The translations under genes and the position numbers were made by a program. Below are positions 44,232-56,376 of a stretch of DNA of 64,000 nucleotides, in pieces. Source of the DNA: Brevundimonas bullata. Its GTDB lineage: Bacteria > Pseudomonadota > Alphaproteobacteria > Caulobacterales > Caulobacteraceae. Numbering within the stretch: the first letter of the stretch is position 1; each line of letters begins with the position of its first letter. The notes under the pieces were generated by a model. That model did not search any database, was not told where the DNA came from, and saw nothing but the letters and a program-made list of their open reading frames with translations. The stretch lies in the NCBI RefSeq assembly GCF_014207965.1, contig NZ_JACHLM010000006.1:186001-250000 (forward strand), in the 5' to 3' direction.

Positions 44232-44954
44232 CTACCGCTTGTTCAGGGCCACCAGGAAGACCTCGGCGCTGCCCTTGCGGCTCGATTCCGGCTTCACGTA
44301 CTTCACCGTCTCGAACTCCTCGCGCAGCCGCGTCAGAACCCCGCCGGCGTCGCCGCCCTGGAAGTTCTTGGAGACGAAATTGCCGCCGGGCTTCAGCGTG
44401 CGAATGGCGAAGTCGGCGGCGATCTCGATCAGGGCGATGATTTTCAGGTGGTCCGTCTTGCGGTGGCCGACCGTGTTGTGCGCCATGTCCGACAGCACCA
44501 GGTCCGGTCGCCCGCCGATGGCGTCGATCAGCTGCTGGTCCACGCCCGGATGGGTGAAGTCGGCTTGAATCAGGGTCGCGCCGGGAATGGGCTCGATCAT
44601 CAGCAGGTCCACGCCCGCCACCGCCGACGCTCCACGATCCAGAGCCACCTGAATCCAGCCGCCGGGCGCCGCGCCCAGGTCGATGACCCGCGAGCCCTTC
44701 TTGATCAGGCGGAAACGGTCGTCGATCTCCAGCAGTTTGAAGGCCGCCCGGCTGCGCCAGCCCTCGGCGCGTGCGCGCTCGGACCATTTGTCGGCCAGCT
44801 GGCGCTTGATCCACTGCTGACTCGACATGGATTTGGTGTCGGCCGTCTTCATTTTCTGGCCCAGGCCGCGCCCGGCGGCGGTGCCGCCCGTGGGCGGGCG
44901 AACCATCCGGCGGCGTTCCGGCGGCTTCTCGGTGGGCTTTTCGTCGTCAGTCAT
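44232..44954 (-). CDS. rlmE: 23S rRNA 2'-O-methyltransferase RlmE (FtsJ)
   Basis: A 240-residue enzyme: LRSRAAFKLLEIDDRFRLIKKGSRVIDLGAAPGGWIQVAL, DLLMIEPIPGATLIQADF, LVLSDMAHNTVGHRKTDH and KPGGNFVSKNFQGGD. These carry the K-D-K-E catalytic set of RrmJ. It methylates U2552 of 23S rRNA. The N-terminal ~35 residues are a basic extension (PPERRRMVRPP). ATG 44954 preferred over GTG 44963. Confidence 0.95.
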   Translation of the reverse strand: MTDDEKPTEKPPERRRMVRPPTGGTAAGRGLGQKMKTADTKSMSSQQWIKRQLADKWSERARAEGWRSRAAFKLLEIDDRFRLIKKGSRVIDLGAAPGGWIQVALDRGASAVAGVDLLMIEPIPGATLIQADFTHPGVDQQLIDAIGGRPDLVLSDMAHNTVGHRKTDHLKIIALIEIAADFAIRTLKPGGNFVSKNFQGGDAGGVLTRLREEFETVKYVKPESSRKGSAEVFLVALNKR

Positions 44955-45034
44955 GCTTCCCACATAGCCGTGACAGCGTTCAGCCGCTATGACCCGCGCA
45001 CAATTCTGACCCGCACACCCCCAAGGAGAGCCTG

Positions 45035-45499
45035 ATGGCCGACCAAACCCTGACCTTCACCCTCGACACCGGCGACGGCGAAGAACGCAACGTCGTGATC
45101 AAGCTGCGCGACGACCTGGCCCCCGGCCACGTCGCCCGCATCACCGAGCTGGCCTCGGAAGGCTTCTACGACGGCGTCGTCTTCCACCGCGTCATCCCGG
45201 GCTTCATGGCCCAGGGCGGCGACCCGACCGGCACCGGCACCTCGGGCTCCAAGAAGCCGAACCTGAAGGCCGAGTTCTCGAAGGAACCGCACGTCCGCGG
45301 CGTCTGCTCGATGGCCCGCACCTCGGATCCCAACAGCGCCAACTCGCAGTTCTTCATCTGCTTCGACGACGCCCGCTTCCTGGACAACCAGTACACCGTC
45401 TGGGGCGAAGTCATCGAAGGCATGGAACACGTTGACGCCCTGCCCAAGGGCGAGCCGCCCCGCGCGCCGGGCAAGATCGTCAAGGCGACCGTCGCCTAA
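45035..45499 (+). CDS. Peptidyl-prolyl cis-trans isomerase, cyclophilin type
   Basis: A 154-residue single-domain cyclophilin: YDGVVFHRVIPGFMAQGGDPTGTG, GVCSMARTSDPNSANSQFFICF and YTVWGEVIEGMEHVD contain the active-site Arg, Phe, Gln and Phe. No signal peptide, so cytoplasmic. It assists prolyl isomerisation during folding. An AAGGAGAG site precedes the ATG. Confidence 0.95.
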   Translation: MADQTLTFTLDTGDGEERNVVIKLRDDLAPGHVARITELASEGFYDGVVFHRVIPGFMAQGGDPTGTGTSGSKKPNLKAEFSKEPHVRGVCSMARTSDPNSANSQFFICFDDARFLDNQYTVWGEVIEGMEHVDALPKGEPPRAPGKIVKATVA

Positions 45500-45522
45500 G
45501 GATCGGTATCAGCGGCGGGGGA

Positions 45523-46074
45523 TCAGTCCCCCGCCCACCACCGCATCGACACGTTGTTGAAGGTCCGGTTTCCGACCTTGAGCGTCCCCGTCAGGACGAC
45601 GCCCTGATCTCCCAGATTGCGCCGCGCCGTCGCCAGCGCGCCCTGGTCGAGCTTTCCATCGAACGACACCGCGCCCAGGCCGCCCGACAGGGTCTGCACC
45701 CGCACCCGCGCCTCGGCCACGTCATAGGCCGCCGGGATCAGACGCAGCCGACGCCGGTTTCCGTTCTCCAGCGGCGGGCCGACCATGTCCTCGAACTCGA
45801 TCATCACCGGCGCAAAGCCCGCCGGCCGCTGACCGCCTTCCCAGGCGATGAAGTCCGGGACCTGCCCCATGAAGACGTGGTGCAGCCGCCAGTTGTCGAT
45901 CCGCACCTCTTCGGTCGGCAGATAATAGCCGGACACGTCCTCGGGCAGATCATGCTTGAAGGCCGCGGCCTTCGCCGCCGCCGCGGGCTCGGGCGTCTTC
46001 GCCCCGCGATCGCAGGCCGCCAGCGCCAAAGCGCCGGTCAGCACCGCAACGGTTACAAAGCCAACGCGTCTCAC
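45523..46074 (-). CDS. Putative lipoprotein of unknown function
   Basis: A 183-residue protein with a lipoprotein-type signal (VLTGALALAACDRG, lipobox LAAC). The mature part has no named domain: DLPEDVSGYYLPTEEVRI, WRLHHVFMGQ, and TLKVGNRTFNNVSMRWW. Probably anchored in the inner or outer membrane facing the periplasm. GTG start overlaps the methyltransferase stop (GTGA), implying an operon. Confidence 0.75.
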   Translation of the reverse strand: MRRVGFVTVAVLTGALALAACDRGAKTPEPAAAAKAAAFKHDLPEDVSGYYLPTEEVRIDNWRLHHVFMGQVPDFIAWEGGQRPAGFAPVMIEFEDMVGPPLENGNRRRLRLIPAAYDVAEARVRVQTLSGGLGAVSFDGKLDQGALATARRNLGDQGVVLTGTLKVGNRTFNNVSMRWWAGD

Positions 46075-46694
46075 GGCAGGTGGATCAGCGCGGCCAGCCA
46101 GCCGATGTTCTGCAACTTCTCGACCGACTCGAACAACGGCACGGCCAGCAGGAAAACCAGACCGTCGCGCAGCGTGGTCAGGAAGAACTGCGGCTTGACC
46201 TCCAACATCCCCTCGTCACGCCACTTGGAGAAGTCGGGCCAGAAACGCGGCGTGCGGGCGCAATAGACGGCATAGGTCGGGCCGAACGCCTCCGACAACC
46301 AGGCCTCCTCGCGCTTCACCGTGGCGTAGAAAACGGCGACAGTCAGGATAAGGAACAGGGTCGCCAGCGTCAGGCTGCCCGTCTGGGCGCCCACGCCGAA
46401 CGCACCCATGAAGCTGAAAATATACAGCGGGTTCCGGCTGATCGAATAGGGGCCGCGATTGACGATCTCGGCCTTCTTGCGCCCGCCAATATAGAGCGAG
46501 CACCAGGCCCGCCCGACGATGCAGATGACGATCAGGCCCAGGCCGACGGCCTCAAGCCCCTCATGCAGGCTGCCGTCGCCCCAACTGGACCGGGTCACGA
46601 AGGCCAGGCCGACGACGGCGATCAAACCGATCAGAAGGGCGATCTTGCGAACCTTCTGGACCTTCTGCAGGTCAAACCCTTGCACTGCCGACAT
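46071..46694 (-). CDS. ICMT-like membrane methyltransferase
   Basis: A 207-residue protein with about five helices and the isoprenylcysteine methyltransferase/phospholipid N-methyltransferase signature: NRGPYSISRNPLYIFSFMGAFG, then YATVKREEAWLSEAFGPTYAVYCARTPRFWP. Substrate in bacteria is unknown. Operon with the downstream lipoprotein. Confidence 0.85.
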   Translation of the reverse strand: MSAVQGFDLQKVQKVRKIALLIGLIAVVGLAFVTRSSWGDGSLHEGLEAVGLGLIVICIVGRAWCSLYIGGRKKAEIVNRGPYSISRNPLYIFSFMGAFGVGAQTGSLTLATLFLILTVAVFYATVKREEAWLSEAFGPTYAVYCARTPRFWPDFSKWRDEGMLEVKPQFFLTTLRDGLVFLLAVPLFESVEKLQNIGWLAALIHLP

Positions 46695-46792
46695 GGCGTC
46701 TCTCTTCCCCCCGGAAATGACGCCAGGGACGGAACGCCTGATCAGGGTTCAGTGCAAGCGCTATGTTTGCGAACGTTTTGCGTCAGGCCGCC

Positions 46793-47755
46793 CTACTGAT
46801 CCAGCCACTGATCCAGGGCGCGGAACCCTTCGATGGCCAGTTCCGTCGAGGACTGAAAAGTGGCCGGGACCACCTTCTCGAAGTCGTCACTCGGACGGTG
46901 ATAATCCGGGTGATAGTTCACACCGAAATAGAGGAAGGGCAGACCGGCGCGGTGGAAGGCGGCGTGGTCCGACGCCTCGACCCAGTTGTCGGCGCCCTTG
47001 TCCTCGGGCGTGTCCTTGCCAAAGGCCAGCGACACGGTCCCGCGCGGCGCGATCCGCTCCAGCAACGGGCGGAAATAGGGATGCTGATAGGTCCCCGTGA
47101 CCCACAACTTGCCGTCGGTATCGGCCCGCGCGGTCATGTCGAAATTCAGATTCATCGAGATCGACGACAGCGGCACCGGCGGCGCCTCGACGAAATGCTT
47201 GGCGCCCAGCAGACTGCGCTCCTCCCCGTCCAAGGCGACGATCAGAACGCTGTGCTCCGGCGGATTGGCCTTCAGCCGTTTGGCGAGCTCCAGCATGGTG
47301 GCCACGCCCGAGGCGTTGTCGTCCGCGCCGTTGAAGACCTGACCGTCGTTGACCCCGACGTGGTCATAGTGGGCCGTCACCACAATGTACTTGTCCGATA
47401 CGCGCGTGCCGGGGATGACGCCGATGATGTTGACGCCATTGAAGGTCTTGACCCCCTCGCGCGTACGCCCCTGCATCTCCCACGGCTGCAGCCGCCCCAT
47501 CGGCGAGGGCTGGACCCCCAGGGCCTCCAATCGGCCAACGATGTATTCGCGGGCCTTGGCCCCGCCTTCCGACCCGGTGTCGCGGCCCTGCATGTCGTCC
47601 GCCGACAGGATGCGAAGGTCGTCCTTCAACTGAGTGTAGTCGGCGGGCGAAGCCGCAGCAGGCGGGGTCGCGCTCGCGGTCGGCGTCGTGGTCTCACAGG
47701 CGGCCAGCGTCAGGGCGGCGGCGATGGCGGTCAGGCTGGCGAGAACGGGACGCAT
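46793..47755 (-). CDS. M28 family zinc peptidase (lipoprotein)
   Basis: A 320-residue peptidase with a lipobox-like signal (LTLAAC). Metal-binding and catalytic residues appear in VTAHYDHVG, NGADDNASGVA, ALDGEERSLLG and SDHAAFHRAGLPFLYF, a full co-catalytic zinc site. Family members are aminopeptidases or glutaminyl cyclase-like. Exported to the periplasm. Single-gene unit, divergent from ligA. Confidence 0.9.
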   Translation of the reverse strand: MRPVLASLTAIAAALTLAACETTTPTASATPPAAASPADYTQLKDDLRILSADDMQGRDTGSEGGAKAREYIVGRLEALGVQPSPMGRLQPWEMQGRTREGVKTFNGVNIIGVIPGTRVSDKYIVVTAHYDHVGVNDGQVFNGADDNASGVATMLELAKRLKANPPEHSVLIVALDGEERSLLGAKHFVEAPPVPLSSISMNLNFDMTARADTDGKLWVTGTYQHPYFRPLLERIAPRGTVSLAFGKDTPEDKGADNWVEASDHAAFHRAGLPFLYFGVNYHPDYHRPSDDFEKVVPATFQSSTELAIEGFRALDQWLDQ

Positions 47756-47861
47756 GGAGGACTCCGGGCAAATCAGTCGGCGGGACGCTAGCGGGCGTCG
47801 CGCCCTGCGTCAGATTACGATTCTGTCATGGGCGCTGCGATCCCGCCGCCGCTGGTGCTAA

Positions 47862-50216
<2,355 letters not shown>

Positions 50217-50230
50217 ATGATGATCGCCTG

Positions 50231-50833
50231 ATGCAAGCCGTCGCCATCGACTTCGAAACCGCCAACGAGCAGCGCGCCAGCCCCTGCTCCATCGGCCTCG
50301 CCTGGATCAATGACGGCGTGATCGAATCCGTCGAGCACCACTACATCCGCCCGCCCGGCATGCGCTTCGCCCGCTTCAACATCGCCTTCCACGGCATTGG
50401 CCCGGATCAGGTCGCGGAGGCCGAGGAGTTCCCGGCGGTGCTGGCCGCCATCGCCCCCCGCCTGCAAGGCCGCACGGTTCTGGCCCACAACGCCGCCTTC
50501 GACGTCAGCGTCATCCGCGGAACCTGCGACCACTACGGCCTCGCCTACCCCGAGTTCGACTACCTCTGCACCGTCAAGCTGGCCCAGATCACCTGGCCCG
50601 AGTTCGCCTCACACAAGCTGAACAACGTCTGCGCCGAGCTGGGCATCCAGTTCAAACACCACGACGCCGCCGAAGACGCCTTCGCCTGCGCCTCGGTGGC
50701 GTTGGCGACCCTGCGGCTGCATGAGGCGGCCTGCGCCGCTTCGCTCGCGCAGGCGACGGGCATCAGCCTCGGACGGCTGTACGCTGGCGGCTACAATCCC
50801 TGTTCCTCGGCCAAGCCCAAGCGGCCGCGCTGA
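50231..50833 (+). CDS. DEDDh 3'-5' exonuclease (DnaQ-like)
   Basis: A 200-residue exonuclease domain protein: VAIDFETANEQRASPCSIG (DxE, ExoI motif), VLAHNAAFDVSVI (motif II) and HHDAAEDAFAC (HxxxxD motif III). A C-terminal basic tail (SSAKPKRPR) follows. Likely a proofreading-type or RNA exonuclease. ATG 50231 is 14 bases after the ligA stop, so it is probably co-transcribed with ligA. Confidence 0.88.
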   Translation: MQAVAIDFETANEQRASPCSIGLAWINDGVIESVEHHYIRPPGMRFARFNIAFHGIGPDQVAEAEEFPAVLAAIAPRLQGRTVLAHNAAFDVSVIRGTCDHYGLAYPEFDYLCTVKLAQITWPEFASHKLNNVCAELGIQFKHHDAAEDAFACASVALATLRLHEAACAASLAQATGISLGRLYAGGYNPCSSAKPKRPR

Positions 50834-50893
50834 GACGCCTTGATTCTGTCGCTAAACAGGATCAGCCTCGCTCCATAACGCGAGGAAACCACT

Positions 50894-51316
50894 ATGAAAT
50901 CTCCGCTCTTTCTTGCCCTAGCGGCAAGTTTGGCCGCCCTGGCCTCGCCCGTTCTGGCGGCTGATCCGACCGGCCTATGGCAGACGCCGACCAATGGCGG
51001 TCAGGTGCGTATCGCCCGCTGCGGCCAGGCCCTGTGCGGGACGCTTGTGACCTCGGATCACATCCGCCGCGAACCCAACGCCCGCGACGAGAACAACAAG
51101 GATGCGGCCCAGCGCAGCCGCACCCTGCGCGGCCTGCCCATGCTCAGCGGCTTCACCGGTGGCCCGAGCGAATGGCGCGGCGGCTCGGTCTATAACCCGG
51201 CGGACGGCGGCACCTATCGCGGCACCATCACCATGACCGGCGACAACGCCCTGCGTCTGCGCGGCTGCATCGTCGCCCCCCTGTGCAAGACCCAGACCTG
51301 GACCCGCATCCAGTAG
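50894..51316 (+). CDS. DUF2147 secreted protein
   Basis: A 140-residue protein with a signal peptide (LFLALAASLAALASPVLA). The mature DUF2147 domain: DPTGLWQTPTNGGQVRIARCGQALCGTLV, then YRGTITMTGDNALRLRGCIVAPLCKTQTW. Four Cys could form two disulfides. Periplasmic, function unknown. Followed by an intrinsic terminator. Confidence 0.9.
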   Translation: MKSPLFLALAASLAALASPVLAADPTGLWQTPTNGGQVRIARCGQALCGTLVTSDHIRREPNARDENNKDAAQRSRTLRGLPMLSGFTGGPSEWRGGSVYNPADGGTYRGTITMTGDNALRLRGCIVAPLCKTQTWTRIQ

Positions 51317-51337
51317 TCGAGACCCACAACCCACGCG

Positions 51338-51374
51338 AAAGACGCCTCCCCCGCCGGCGCGAGGGAGGCGTTTT
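51338..51374 (+). terminator. Intrinsic terminator after DUF2147 gene
   Basis: ACGCCTCCC (51342-51350) pairs with GGGAGGCGT (51363-51371) around a 12-base loop and is followed by TTTTC. It separates this gene from the convergent aldo/keto reductase; the A-run on the left could make it work in both directions. Confidence 0.8.
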
Positions 51375-51378
51375 CACA

Positions 51379-52362
51379 TCAGCGATTCACGGACGTCATG
51401 CCGCCCGGCGCATAACGCTCGCCCACCACCGCGTCGCGCGGGAAGACCGCGTCGATCCGCGCCAGATCCTCCGGCGTCAGCGCGATGTCGGCCGCCGCCA
51501 CGTTCTGTTCCAGCGTTGCAATCCGGCGCGTGCCGGGGATGGGAACCAGGTCGTCGCCCTGGGCCAGCACCCAGGCCAGGGCAAGCTGCGCCGCCGTCAC
51601 GCCCTTGTCGGCGGCGATGGCGGCTACGGCGGCGACCAGGTCCAGGTTCTTCTGGAAGTTATCGCCCATGAAGCGCGGATTAGTGCGGCGATAGTCGTCG
51701 GGCGCCAGGTCGTCGATCGACCTGATGTCGCCTGACAGGAAGCCCCGCCCCAGCGGGCTGTAGGGCACAAAGCCGATGCCCAGTTCGCGCACCGTGGCGA
51801 GGATCTCGTCCTCGGGGTCGCGGCTCCACAGCGAATATTCGGTCTGAAGCGCCGTGATCGGATGCTCGGCGTGGCCGCGCCTCAGAGTGGCGGGCGCCGC
51901 CTCCGACAAGCCGAGGAAGCGGACCTTGCCCTCCTTCACCAGCTCGCCCATCGCCCCGACCGTCTCCTCGATCGGCGTATCGGGGTCCATGCGGTGCTGG
52001 TAATAGAGGTCGATATGATCGACGCCGAGGCGGCTCAGGCTGCCCTCGACGGCCCGGCGCACATTGGCGGGCGAGCCGTCAGTCACGGCCGAGCCGTCCG
52101 CCTGACGATTGATGCCGAACTTGGTGGCGATGAAGGCCTGGTCCCGCCGCCCCTTCAGCGCCTTGCCCAGCAGGACTTCGTTGGTGTGCGGGCCGTACAT
52201 TTCAGCCGTGTCGAACAGGGTCACGCCCAGGTCGAGCGCGCGGTGGATCACGTCGATCGACTGACCCTCGTCGGCGCCGCCGTAAAAGGCGCTCATGCCC
52301 ATACAGCCCAGACCCACGGCCGAGACTTCAGGGCCGCCAAGGCCCAGCTTGCGCGTCTTCAT
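51379..52362 (-). CDS. Aldo/keto reductase
   Basis: A 327-residue (alpha/beta)8 enzyme: [43 protein letters not shown] (Asp and Tyr of the tetrad), ATKFG (Lys), [11 protein letters not shown] (His), and a C-terminal [25 protein letters not shown]-binding region. Resembles the AKR13/YajO-like group reducing aldehydes or xenobiotics. Start at 52362 ([10 protein letters not shown]). Confidence 0.92.
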   Translation of the reverse strand: MKTRKLGLGGPEVSAVGLGCMGMSAFYGGADEGQSIDVIHRALDLGVTLFDTAEMYGPHTNEVLLGKALKGRRDQAFIATKFGINRQADGSAVTDGSPANVRRAVEGSLSRLGVDHIDLYYQHRMDPDTPIEETVGAMGELVKEGKVRFLGLSEAAPATLRRGHAEHPITALQTEYSLWSRDPEDEILATVRELGIGFVPYSPLGRGFLSGDIRSIDDLAPDDYRRTNPRFMGDNFQKNLDLVAAVAAIAADKGVTAAQLALAWVLAQGDDLVPIPGTRRIATLEQNVAAADIALTPEDLARIDAVFPRDAVVGERYAPGGMTSVNR

Positions 52363-52435
52363 GAGCGCATTCCTTCTGATGTGAGGGGGCCGACGGCGCA
52401 TCCGCCAGCCCCGATCAGATGGGCGCCGTATCGCC

Positions 52436-54271
52436 TTATTTCAAGGGCGCCGTCTGCGCCTTCAGCCATTCCAGCGCCGCCTCGTCCTTCTGCACGCCCT
52501 CGGCCAGCAGAGGCCCGACCTTGGCCAGAACCTCGGCGTGATAGGCGTCGACATAGGCCCGCTCGTCCGCCGTCAGCAGCGCTACGTCGATCAGACGCCG
52601 ATCCAGCGGAGCCAGGGTCAGCTGCTCGAAGCCGTGCATCGGCCGCTCTCCGCCCGGGATCGGCTCCGGCGCCGTGACGACTTGCAGCGTTTCGATACGG
52701 ATGCCCCACTCGCCTTCGCGATAGTAACCCGGCTCGTTCGACAGAATCATGCCGGTCAGCAGCGGCTGGGTGTTGACGTAGGGCGCGATGCGCTGCGGCC
52801 CCTCGTGCACGCCCAGATAGGAGCCGACGCCGTGGCCGGTGCCGTGGTCGAAGTCGAAACCGGCGTTCCACAGCGGCTGGCGCGCGACTGCATCGAGTTG
52901 GTGCCCCGTCGTCCCGGCGGGGAAACGGATCACCGCCATGGCGATGTGGCCCTTCAGCACCAGGGTGAACATCCGGCGCTGATCCGCCGTGCCCTCGCCG
53001 ATGGCCATGGTGCGGGTCACGTCCGTGGTCCCGTCCAGATACTGGCCGCCGCCGTCCACCAGCAGCAGCGAACCCGCCTCCATCGGACGGATCTTGGCCC
53101 CCACCGGCTTGTAGTGCGGCAGGGCGCCGTTCGGCCCGACCCCGGCGATGGTGTCGAAGGACAGGTCCTTCAGCATCCCGGTGGCTTCGCGGAAGCCCTC
53201 CAGCGCCTCGACCACCGCCCGCTCGTCCGGGAGTTCCTTCTGCGCGACCGTGTCGACCCAGTGCAGGAAGCGGGTCAGAGCCGCGCCGTCGCGGATGTGG
53301 GCCTGACGGCTGCCCTCGATCTCGATGGCGTTCTTCTGCGCGCGCGGCAGGGCGCAGGGGTCCATGCCGCGCACGATGCTGGCGCCCGCCGCTTCCAGCC
53401 GGTCGAAATACCAGGCCGAGGACACGGCCGGGTCGATCAGCACCTTCTGGCCTGACAAAGCGTCCAGCGCGGCGGGCAGGGCCTGGGGCGCCTCCAGCGT
53501 CACAGCGTCGCCCAACCAGCCGGGCAGTTCGTTCGTCACCTTGGCCGGGTCGAGGAAGACGCTCGCAGTGCCGTCGGCCTTCACCACCGCCTGCCCCAGC
53601 GGCAGGGGCGTGCGGATCACGTCGCCGCCGCGAATGTTGAACAGCCAGGCCAGCGACGACGGCGAGGTCAGCACCGCAACGTCAGCGCCCTTGGCCTCGA
53701 TGGCCTGACCGATGCGGGCGCGCTTGGACGCCGCGTTCTCGCCGGTATAGCGATCGTCGTGCGGCACGACCGGCGCCTGCGGCTGGGCCGGGCGAGCGTC
53801 GCCCCAGGCCAGATCAATAGGATTGGGCTGGACCGCCTTCAGCGTCGCCCCGGCCTTCTCGACCGCCGCGCGCAAGGTCGCCAGCGCGTCCGGGCTGTGC
53901 AGGCGCGGATCATAGCCGATGACCGAACCGGCGCTCACGCCCTCCAGCCAGGCGGCCAGCCTGTTCAGCTCGACCCGCTCAAACAGGGCCGCGTCCGTCT
54001 GGGCCTTGGCCTGGACCGTATAGCGGCCGTCGACGAAGACCGCCGCACGGTCCATCAGCACCACGCCCGCCCCGGCAGAGCCGGTGAAGCCGCTGACCCA
54101 GGCCAGACGCTCGCTGGCGTCAGGCAGGTATTCGTTCTGATGCTCGTCCTCGTGCGGGACCAGCAGGCCGTCCAGGCCCTGCTTCGCCATCTTCGCCCGC
54201 AGCAAAGGCAGATGTTTCGCCCCGAAGGACGGATCGGTGGTTTCGTCGAATGTCTGGCGCATGAGGCCCAT
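52436..54271 (-). CDS. Xaa-Pro aminopeptidase P (M24B)
   Basis: A 611-residue enzyme with two creatinase N-terminal lobes (about 20-320: [34 protein letters not shown]) and a pita-bread M24 domain. Metal ligands lie in [45 protein letters not shown] and [10 protein letters not shown]. It removes N-terminal residues before proline. An AGGGAG site precedes ATG 54271. Confidence 0.93.
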   Translation of the reverse strand: MGLMRQTFDETTDPSFGAKHLPLLRAKMAKQGLDGLLVPHEDEHQNEYLPDASERLAWVSGFTGSAGAGVVLMDRAAVFVDGRYTVQAKAQTDAALFERVELNRLAAWLEGVSAGSVIGYDPRLHSPDALATLRAAVEKAGATLKAVQPNPIDLAWGDARPAQPQAPVVPHDDRYTGENAASKRARIGQAIEAKGADVAVLTSPSSLAWLFNIRGGDVIRTPLPLGQAVVKADGTASVFLDPAKVTNELPGWLGDAVTLEAPQALPAALDALSGQKVLIDPAVSSAWYFDRLEAAGASIVRGMDPCALPRAQKNAIEIEGSRQAHIRDGAALTRFLHWVDTVAQKELPDERAVVEALEGFREATGMLKDLSFDTIAGVGPNGALPHYKPVGAKIRPMEAGSLLLVDGGGQYLDGTTDVTRTMAIGEGTADQRRMFTLVLKGHIAMAVIRFPAGTTGHQLDAVARQPLWNAGFDFDHGTGHGVGSYLGVHEGPQRIAPYVNTQPLLTGMILSNEPGYYREGEWGIRIETLQVVTAPEPIPGGERPMHGFEQLTLAPLDRRLIDVALLTADERAYVDAYHAEVLAKVGPLLAEGVQKDEAALEWLKAQTAPLK

Positions 54272-54310
54272 ATACTCTCCCTGTAGCGTTTGGGGAGAGC
54301 GTATGCGCCT

Positions 54311-54458
54311 CTCCCTCCCCGACACGGGGAGGGTGGCTGAGCCCGGAAGGGCGAAGCCGGGTGGGGGCGGCTAGGCAAATCAAGCGCCGAGGCCAGGATC
54401 GCCTCGCCCTCCCCACCCGGTCGCTTCGCGACCACCCTCCCCGGTACGGGGAGGGAGA
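54311..54458. repeat. Intergenic inverted-repeat element B
   Basis: Complementary arms CTCCCTCCCCG...CGGGGAGGGTGG and CCACCCTCCCCGG...CGGGGAGGGAG frame a ~150-base block with internal GCCCGGAAGGGCGAAGCCGGGTGGGG/CCCCACCCGGTCGC pairings. It occupies the gap upstream of the aminopeptidase and downstream of prmA. Such sequences are widespread non-coding palindromic units. Confidence 0.75.
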
Positions 54459-54469
54459 ATCTGCGCCGC

Positions 54470-55336
54470 CTATTTCTTCCGCAGTTGCAGCGCGCTCCAC
54501 GCATCGTGATGGATCGTCTGCTCCACCACGAAGCCCAGCGGCAGATAGGCCTCCAGAATCCGTTCCTCCTGCGTGCGCAGCAGGCCCGAAAGGATGGCGA
54601 CCCCGCCCGGCTTCAACGCGTTGGCGATCTCGGGCGCGAGGAAGACCAGAGGTGCGGCCAGGATGTTGGCGAAGACCAGATCATAGGGGGCGTGCTGGGC
54701 GATGCGCGCATCGCTCAGGCCGTCGGCGAAGTAGAACTCGCACCTGGCGTCGTTGATCTGGGCGTTCTCGTTGGCGATGCGGGCCGAGGGTTCGTCGATG
54801 TCGGTGCCGACGGCGATGGGCGAACCCGTCTTGGCCGCAGCGATCGCCAGAACGCCCGTGCCGCAGCCGACATCCAGAACCTTGTCGAACTTTTCAGTCT
54901 TCAGCAGGTTGTCGAAGGCTTCCAGGCAGCCGACGGTCGTGCCGTGGTGGCCGGTGCCGAAGGCGGCTCCGGCGTCGATCTTCAGGTTGACCCGACCCTC
55001 GGGGATCTTGCCCTGATCGTGGGCGCCATAGACGAAGAAGCGTCCTGCCTCGACCGGCGGCAGGCCCGACAGGCTCATGGCCAGCCAGTCGGCGTCGGCC
55101 AGTTTCTCGACGACCACCTCCAGACCCGGCGTCGCACGCAGGATCTCGGCGATCCCCTCCGCCTCCTCGTCGGTCGTCGGAAAGGCGTCAATGCGCCAGA
55201 CGCCCTTGTCCTCGTCTTCTTCCAGAATCGAGTAGGTCGCGTTTTCCAGCATGGGGTTGGCGTCGATCGCTTCGGCGGCGGCTTCGGCGGCGGCGCGCTC
55301 GCCGCGTGCGATTACCTGGACTGCGGACTCGGACAT
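54470..55336 (-). CDS. prmA: Ribosomal protein L11 methyltransferase
   Basis: A 288-residue enzyme. N-terminal ACT-like L11-binding domain, then SAM domain: [64 protein letters not shown]. These are diagnostic PrmA motifs ([11 protein letters not shown]). It trimethylates L11. Single gene, preceded by an ATG at 55336 and divergent from the Lys/Ala-rich gene. Confidence 0.94.
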   Translation of the reverse strand: MSESAVQVIARGERAAAEAAAEAIDANPMLENATYSILEEDEDKGVWRIDAFPTTDEEAEGIAEILRATPGLEVVVEKLADADWLAMSLSGLPPVEAGRFFVYGAHDQGKIPEGRVNLKIDAGAAFGTGHHGTTVGCLEAFDNLLKTEKFDKVLDVGCGTGVLAIAAAKTGSPIAVGTDIDEPSARIANENAQINDARCEFYFADGLSDARIAQHAPYDLVFANILAAPLVFLAPEIANALKPGGVAILSGLLRTQEERILEAYLPLGFVVEQTIHHDAWSALQLRKK

Positions 55337-55415
55337 TTCTCAAACACCGTTATGATAACGAATCACGAGTGCGGGCGTGCGGATCGCCCGTATCCATTGA
55401 GGGGTCCGGGTATCC

Positions 55416-55985
55416 ATGGCTAAAGCACCGTCTGAATCGAAAACTGCTGCGCCGAAAGCGGCGCCTGCCGCTTCCAAGCCGAAACCGGCGGCAAAGTCGA
55501 GCGCTGCGGCGCCCAAGGCCCCTGCAAAACCGAAGGCTGCCGCGAAAACCGCCGCGCCCAAGGCGCCCGCCGCCAAGCCTGCCGTGAAGGCCGCTGCGCC
55601 CAAGGCTGCCCCGAAGACGGCTGCGAAGTCTGCCGCAACCAAGAGCACGGCTGCATCCCCGAAGGCCGCCAAGCCTGAGACGGCCCCGGCCAAGACTGCG
55701 ACCAAGTCCGCCGCCGCCAAACCCGCCGCTCCGAAGAAGGCCGCTGCGCCCAAGGCCGCCGCCGCCCCCAAGCCTGCTGCGCCGAAGCCGGCCGCCGCGG
55801 CCAAGCCCGCCGTCGCCCCGGCTTCTGCTCCGGTCGCCGCCGCGCCCGCCCCGACCCCTGCGCCGGTCGAAGCGCCCAAGCCCGCCCCCACTCCGGCGAC
55901 CCCGACCCCGCAACCGACGCCCGCCGCCGCTGCGCCCCAGCCCGAAAAGAAGAAGGGCTTCTTCGCCCGCCTCTTCGGCTGGTGA
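55416..55985 (+). CDS. Lys/Ala/Pro-rich repetitive protein with C-terminal amphipathic helix
   Basis: A 189-residue low-complexity protein, mostly AAPKAA-type and KPAA repeats resembling histone H1-like (PAKKP) tails, so basic and disordered. The last ~15 residues change character to EKKKGFFARLFGW, an amphipathic aromatic-hydrophobic helix that could bind membranes. I do not recognise a family. The N-terminus is MAKAPSES. An intrinsic terminator follows. DNA-binding is possible from the composition; the anchor at the C-terminus suggests a link to the membrane or a protein partner. Confidence 0.75.
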   Translation: MAKAPSESKTAAPKAAPAASKPKPAAKSSAAAPKAPAKPKAAAKTAAPKAPAAKPAVKAAAPKAAPKTAAKSAATKSTAASPKAAKPETAPAKTATKSAAAKPAAPKKAAAPKAAAAPKPAAPKPAAAAKPAVAPASAPVAAAPAPTPAPVEAPKPAPTPATPTPQPTPAAAAPQPEKKKGFFARLFGW

Positions 55986-56000
55986 TCGCCTGAAACGACA

Positions 56001-56034
56001 AAAGGCCGGAGGGTTCGCCCCTCCGGCCTTTTTC
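56001..56034 (+). terminator. Intrinsic terminator
   Basis: AAAGGCCGGAGGG (56001-56013), 5-base loop, CCCTCCGGCCTTT (56019-56031), then TTC. The 13-base stem is perfect. It ends the Lys/Ala-rich gene and faces the DUF3126 gene. Confidence 0.9.
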
Positions 56035-56071
56035 GTGCGTGCTTTCCAGAGAAATCCCTGGAGGCGCAGCC

Positions 56072-56281
56072 TTAGTCCTGCGGCAGGTCTTCGGCCAGGA
56101 TCGCCATCTCGAACATGAACGAGCCGGCCTCGTCCTCGTCCTCGAACACCACGCCGATGAACTCGTCATCGACATAGACCTCGGCGGAATCGGCGACCTT
56201 GCGGGCCTTCACCTTGATGCCGCCGTGGTTGAACGTGCGCTTCATGTGCGCTTCGACGCGCTTCAGATCGGATTCTTTCAC
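56072..56281 (-). CDS. DUF3126 family protein
   Basis: A 69-residue acidic protein (GTG start: KESDLKRVEAHMKRTFNHGG, then VYVDDEFIGVVFEDEDEAGSFMFEMAIL). This matches DUF3126, a short alphaproteobacterial family of unknown function. The GTG at 56281 fits family N-termini better than an upstream start that would add an Arg-rich stretch. Confidence 0.88.
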   Translation of the reverse strand: MKESDLKRVEAHMKRTFNHGGIKVKARKVADSAEVYVDDEFIGVVFEDEDEAGSFMFEMAILAEDLPQD

Positions 56282-56376
56282 GGGGTAGCCTCGTTGGTGT
56301 CGTTGACGGCGGAACCTAGAGAAGGCGCCTCGCCGTGGGAAGCCCGCATCGCAGACGTCCACAGACTCGGCTGCCC

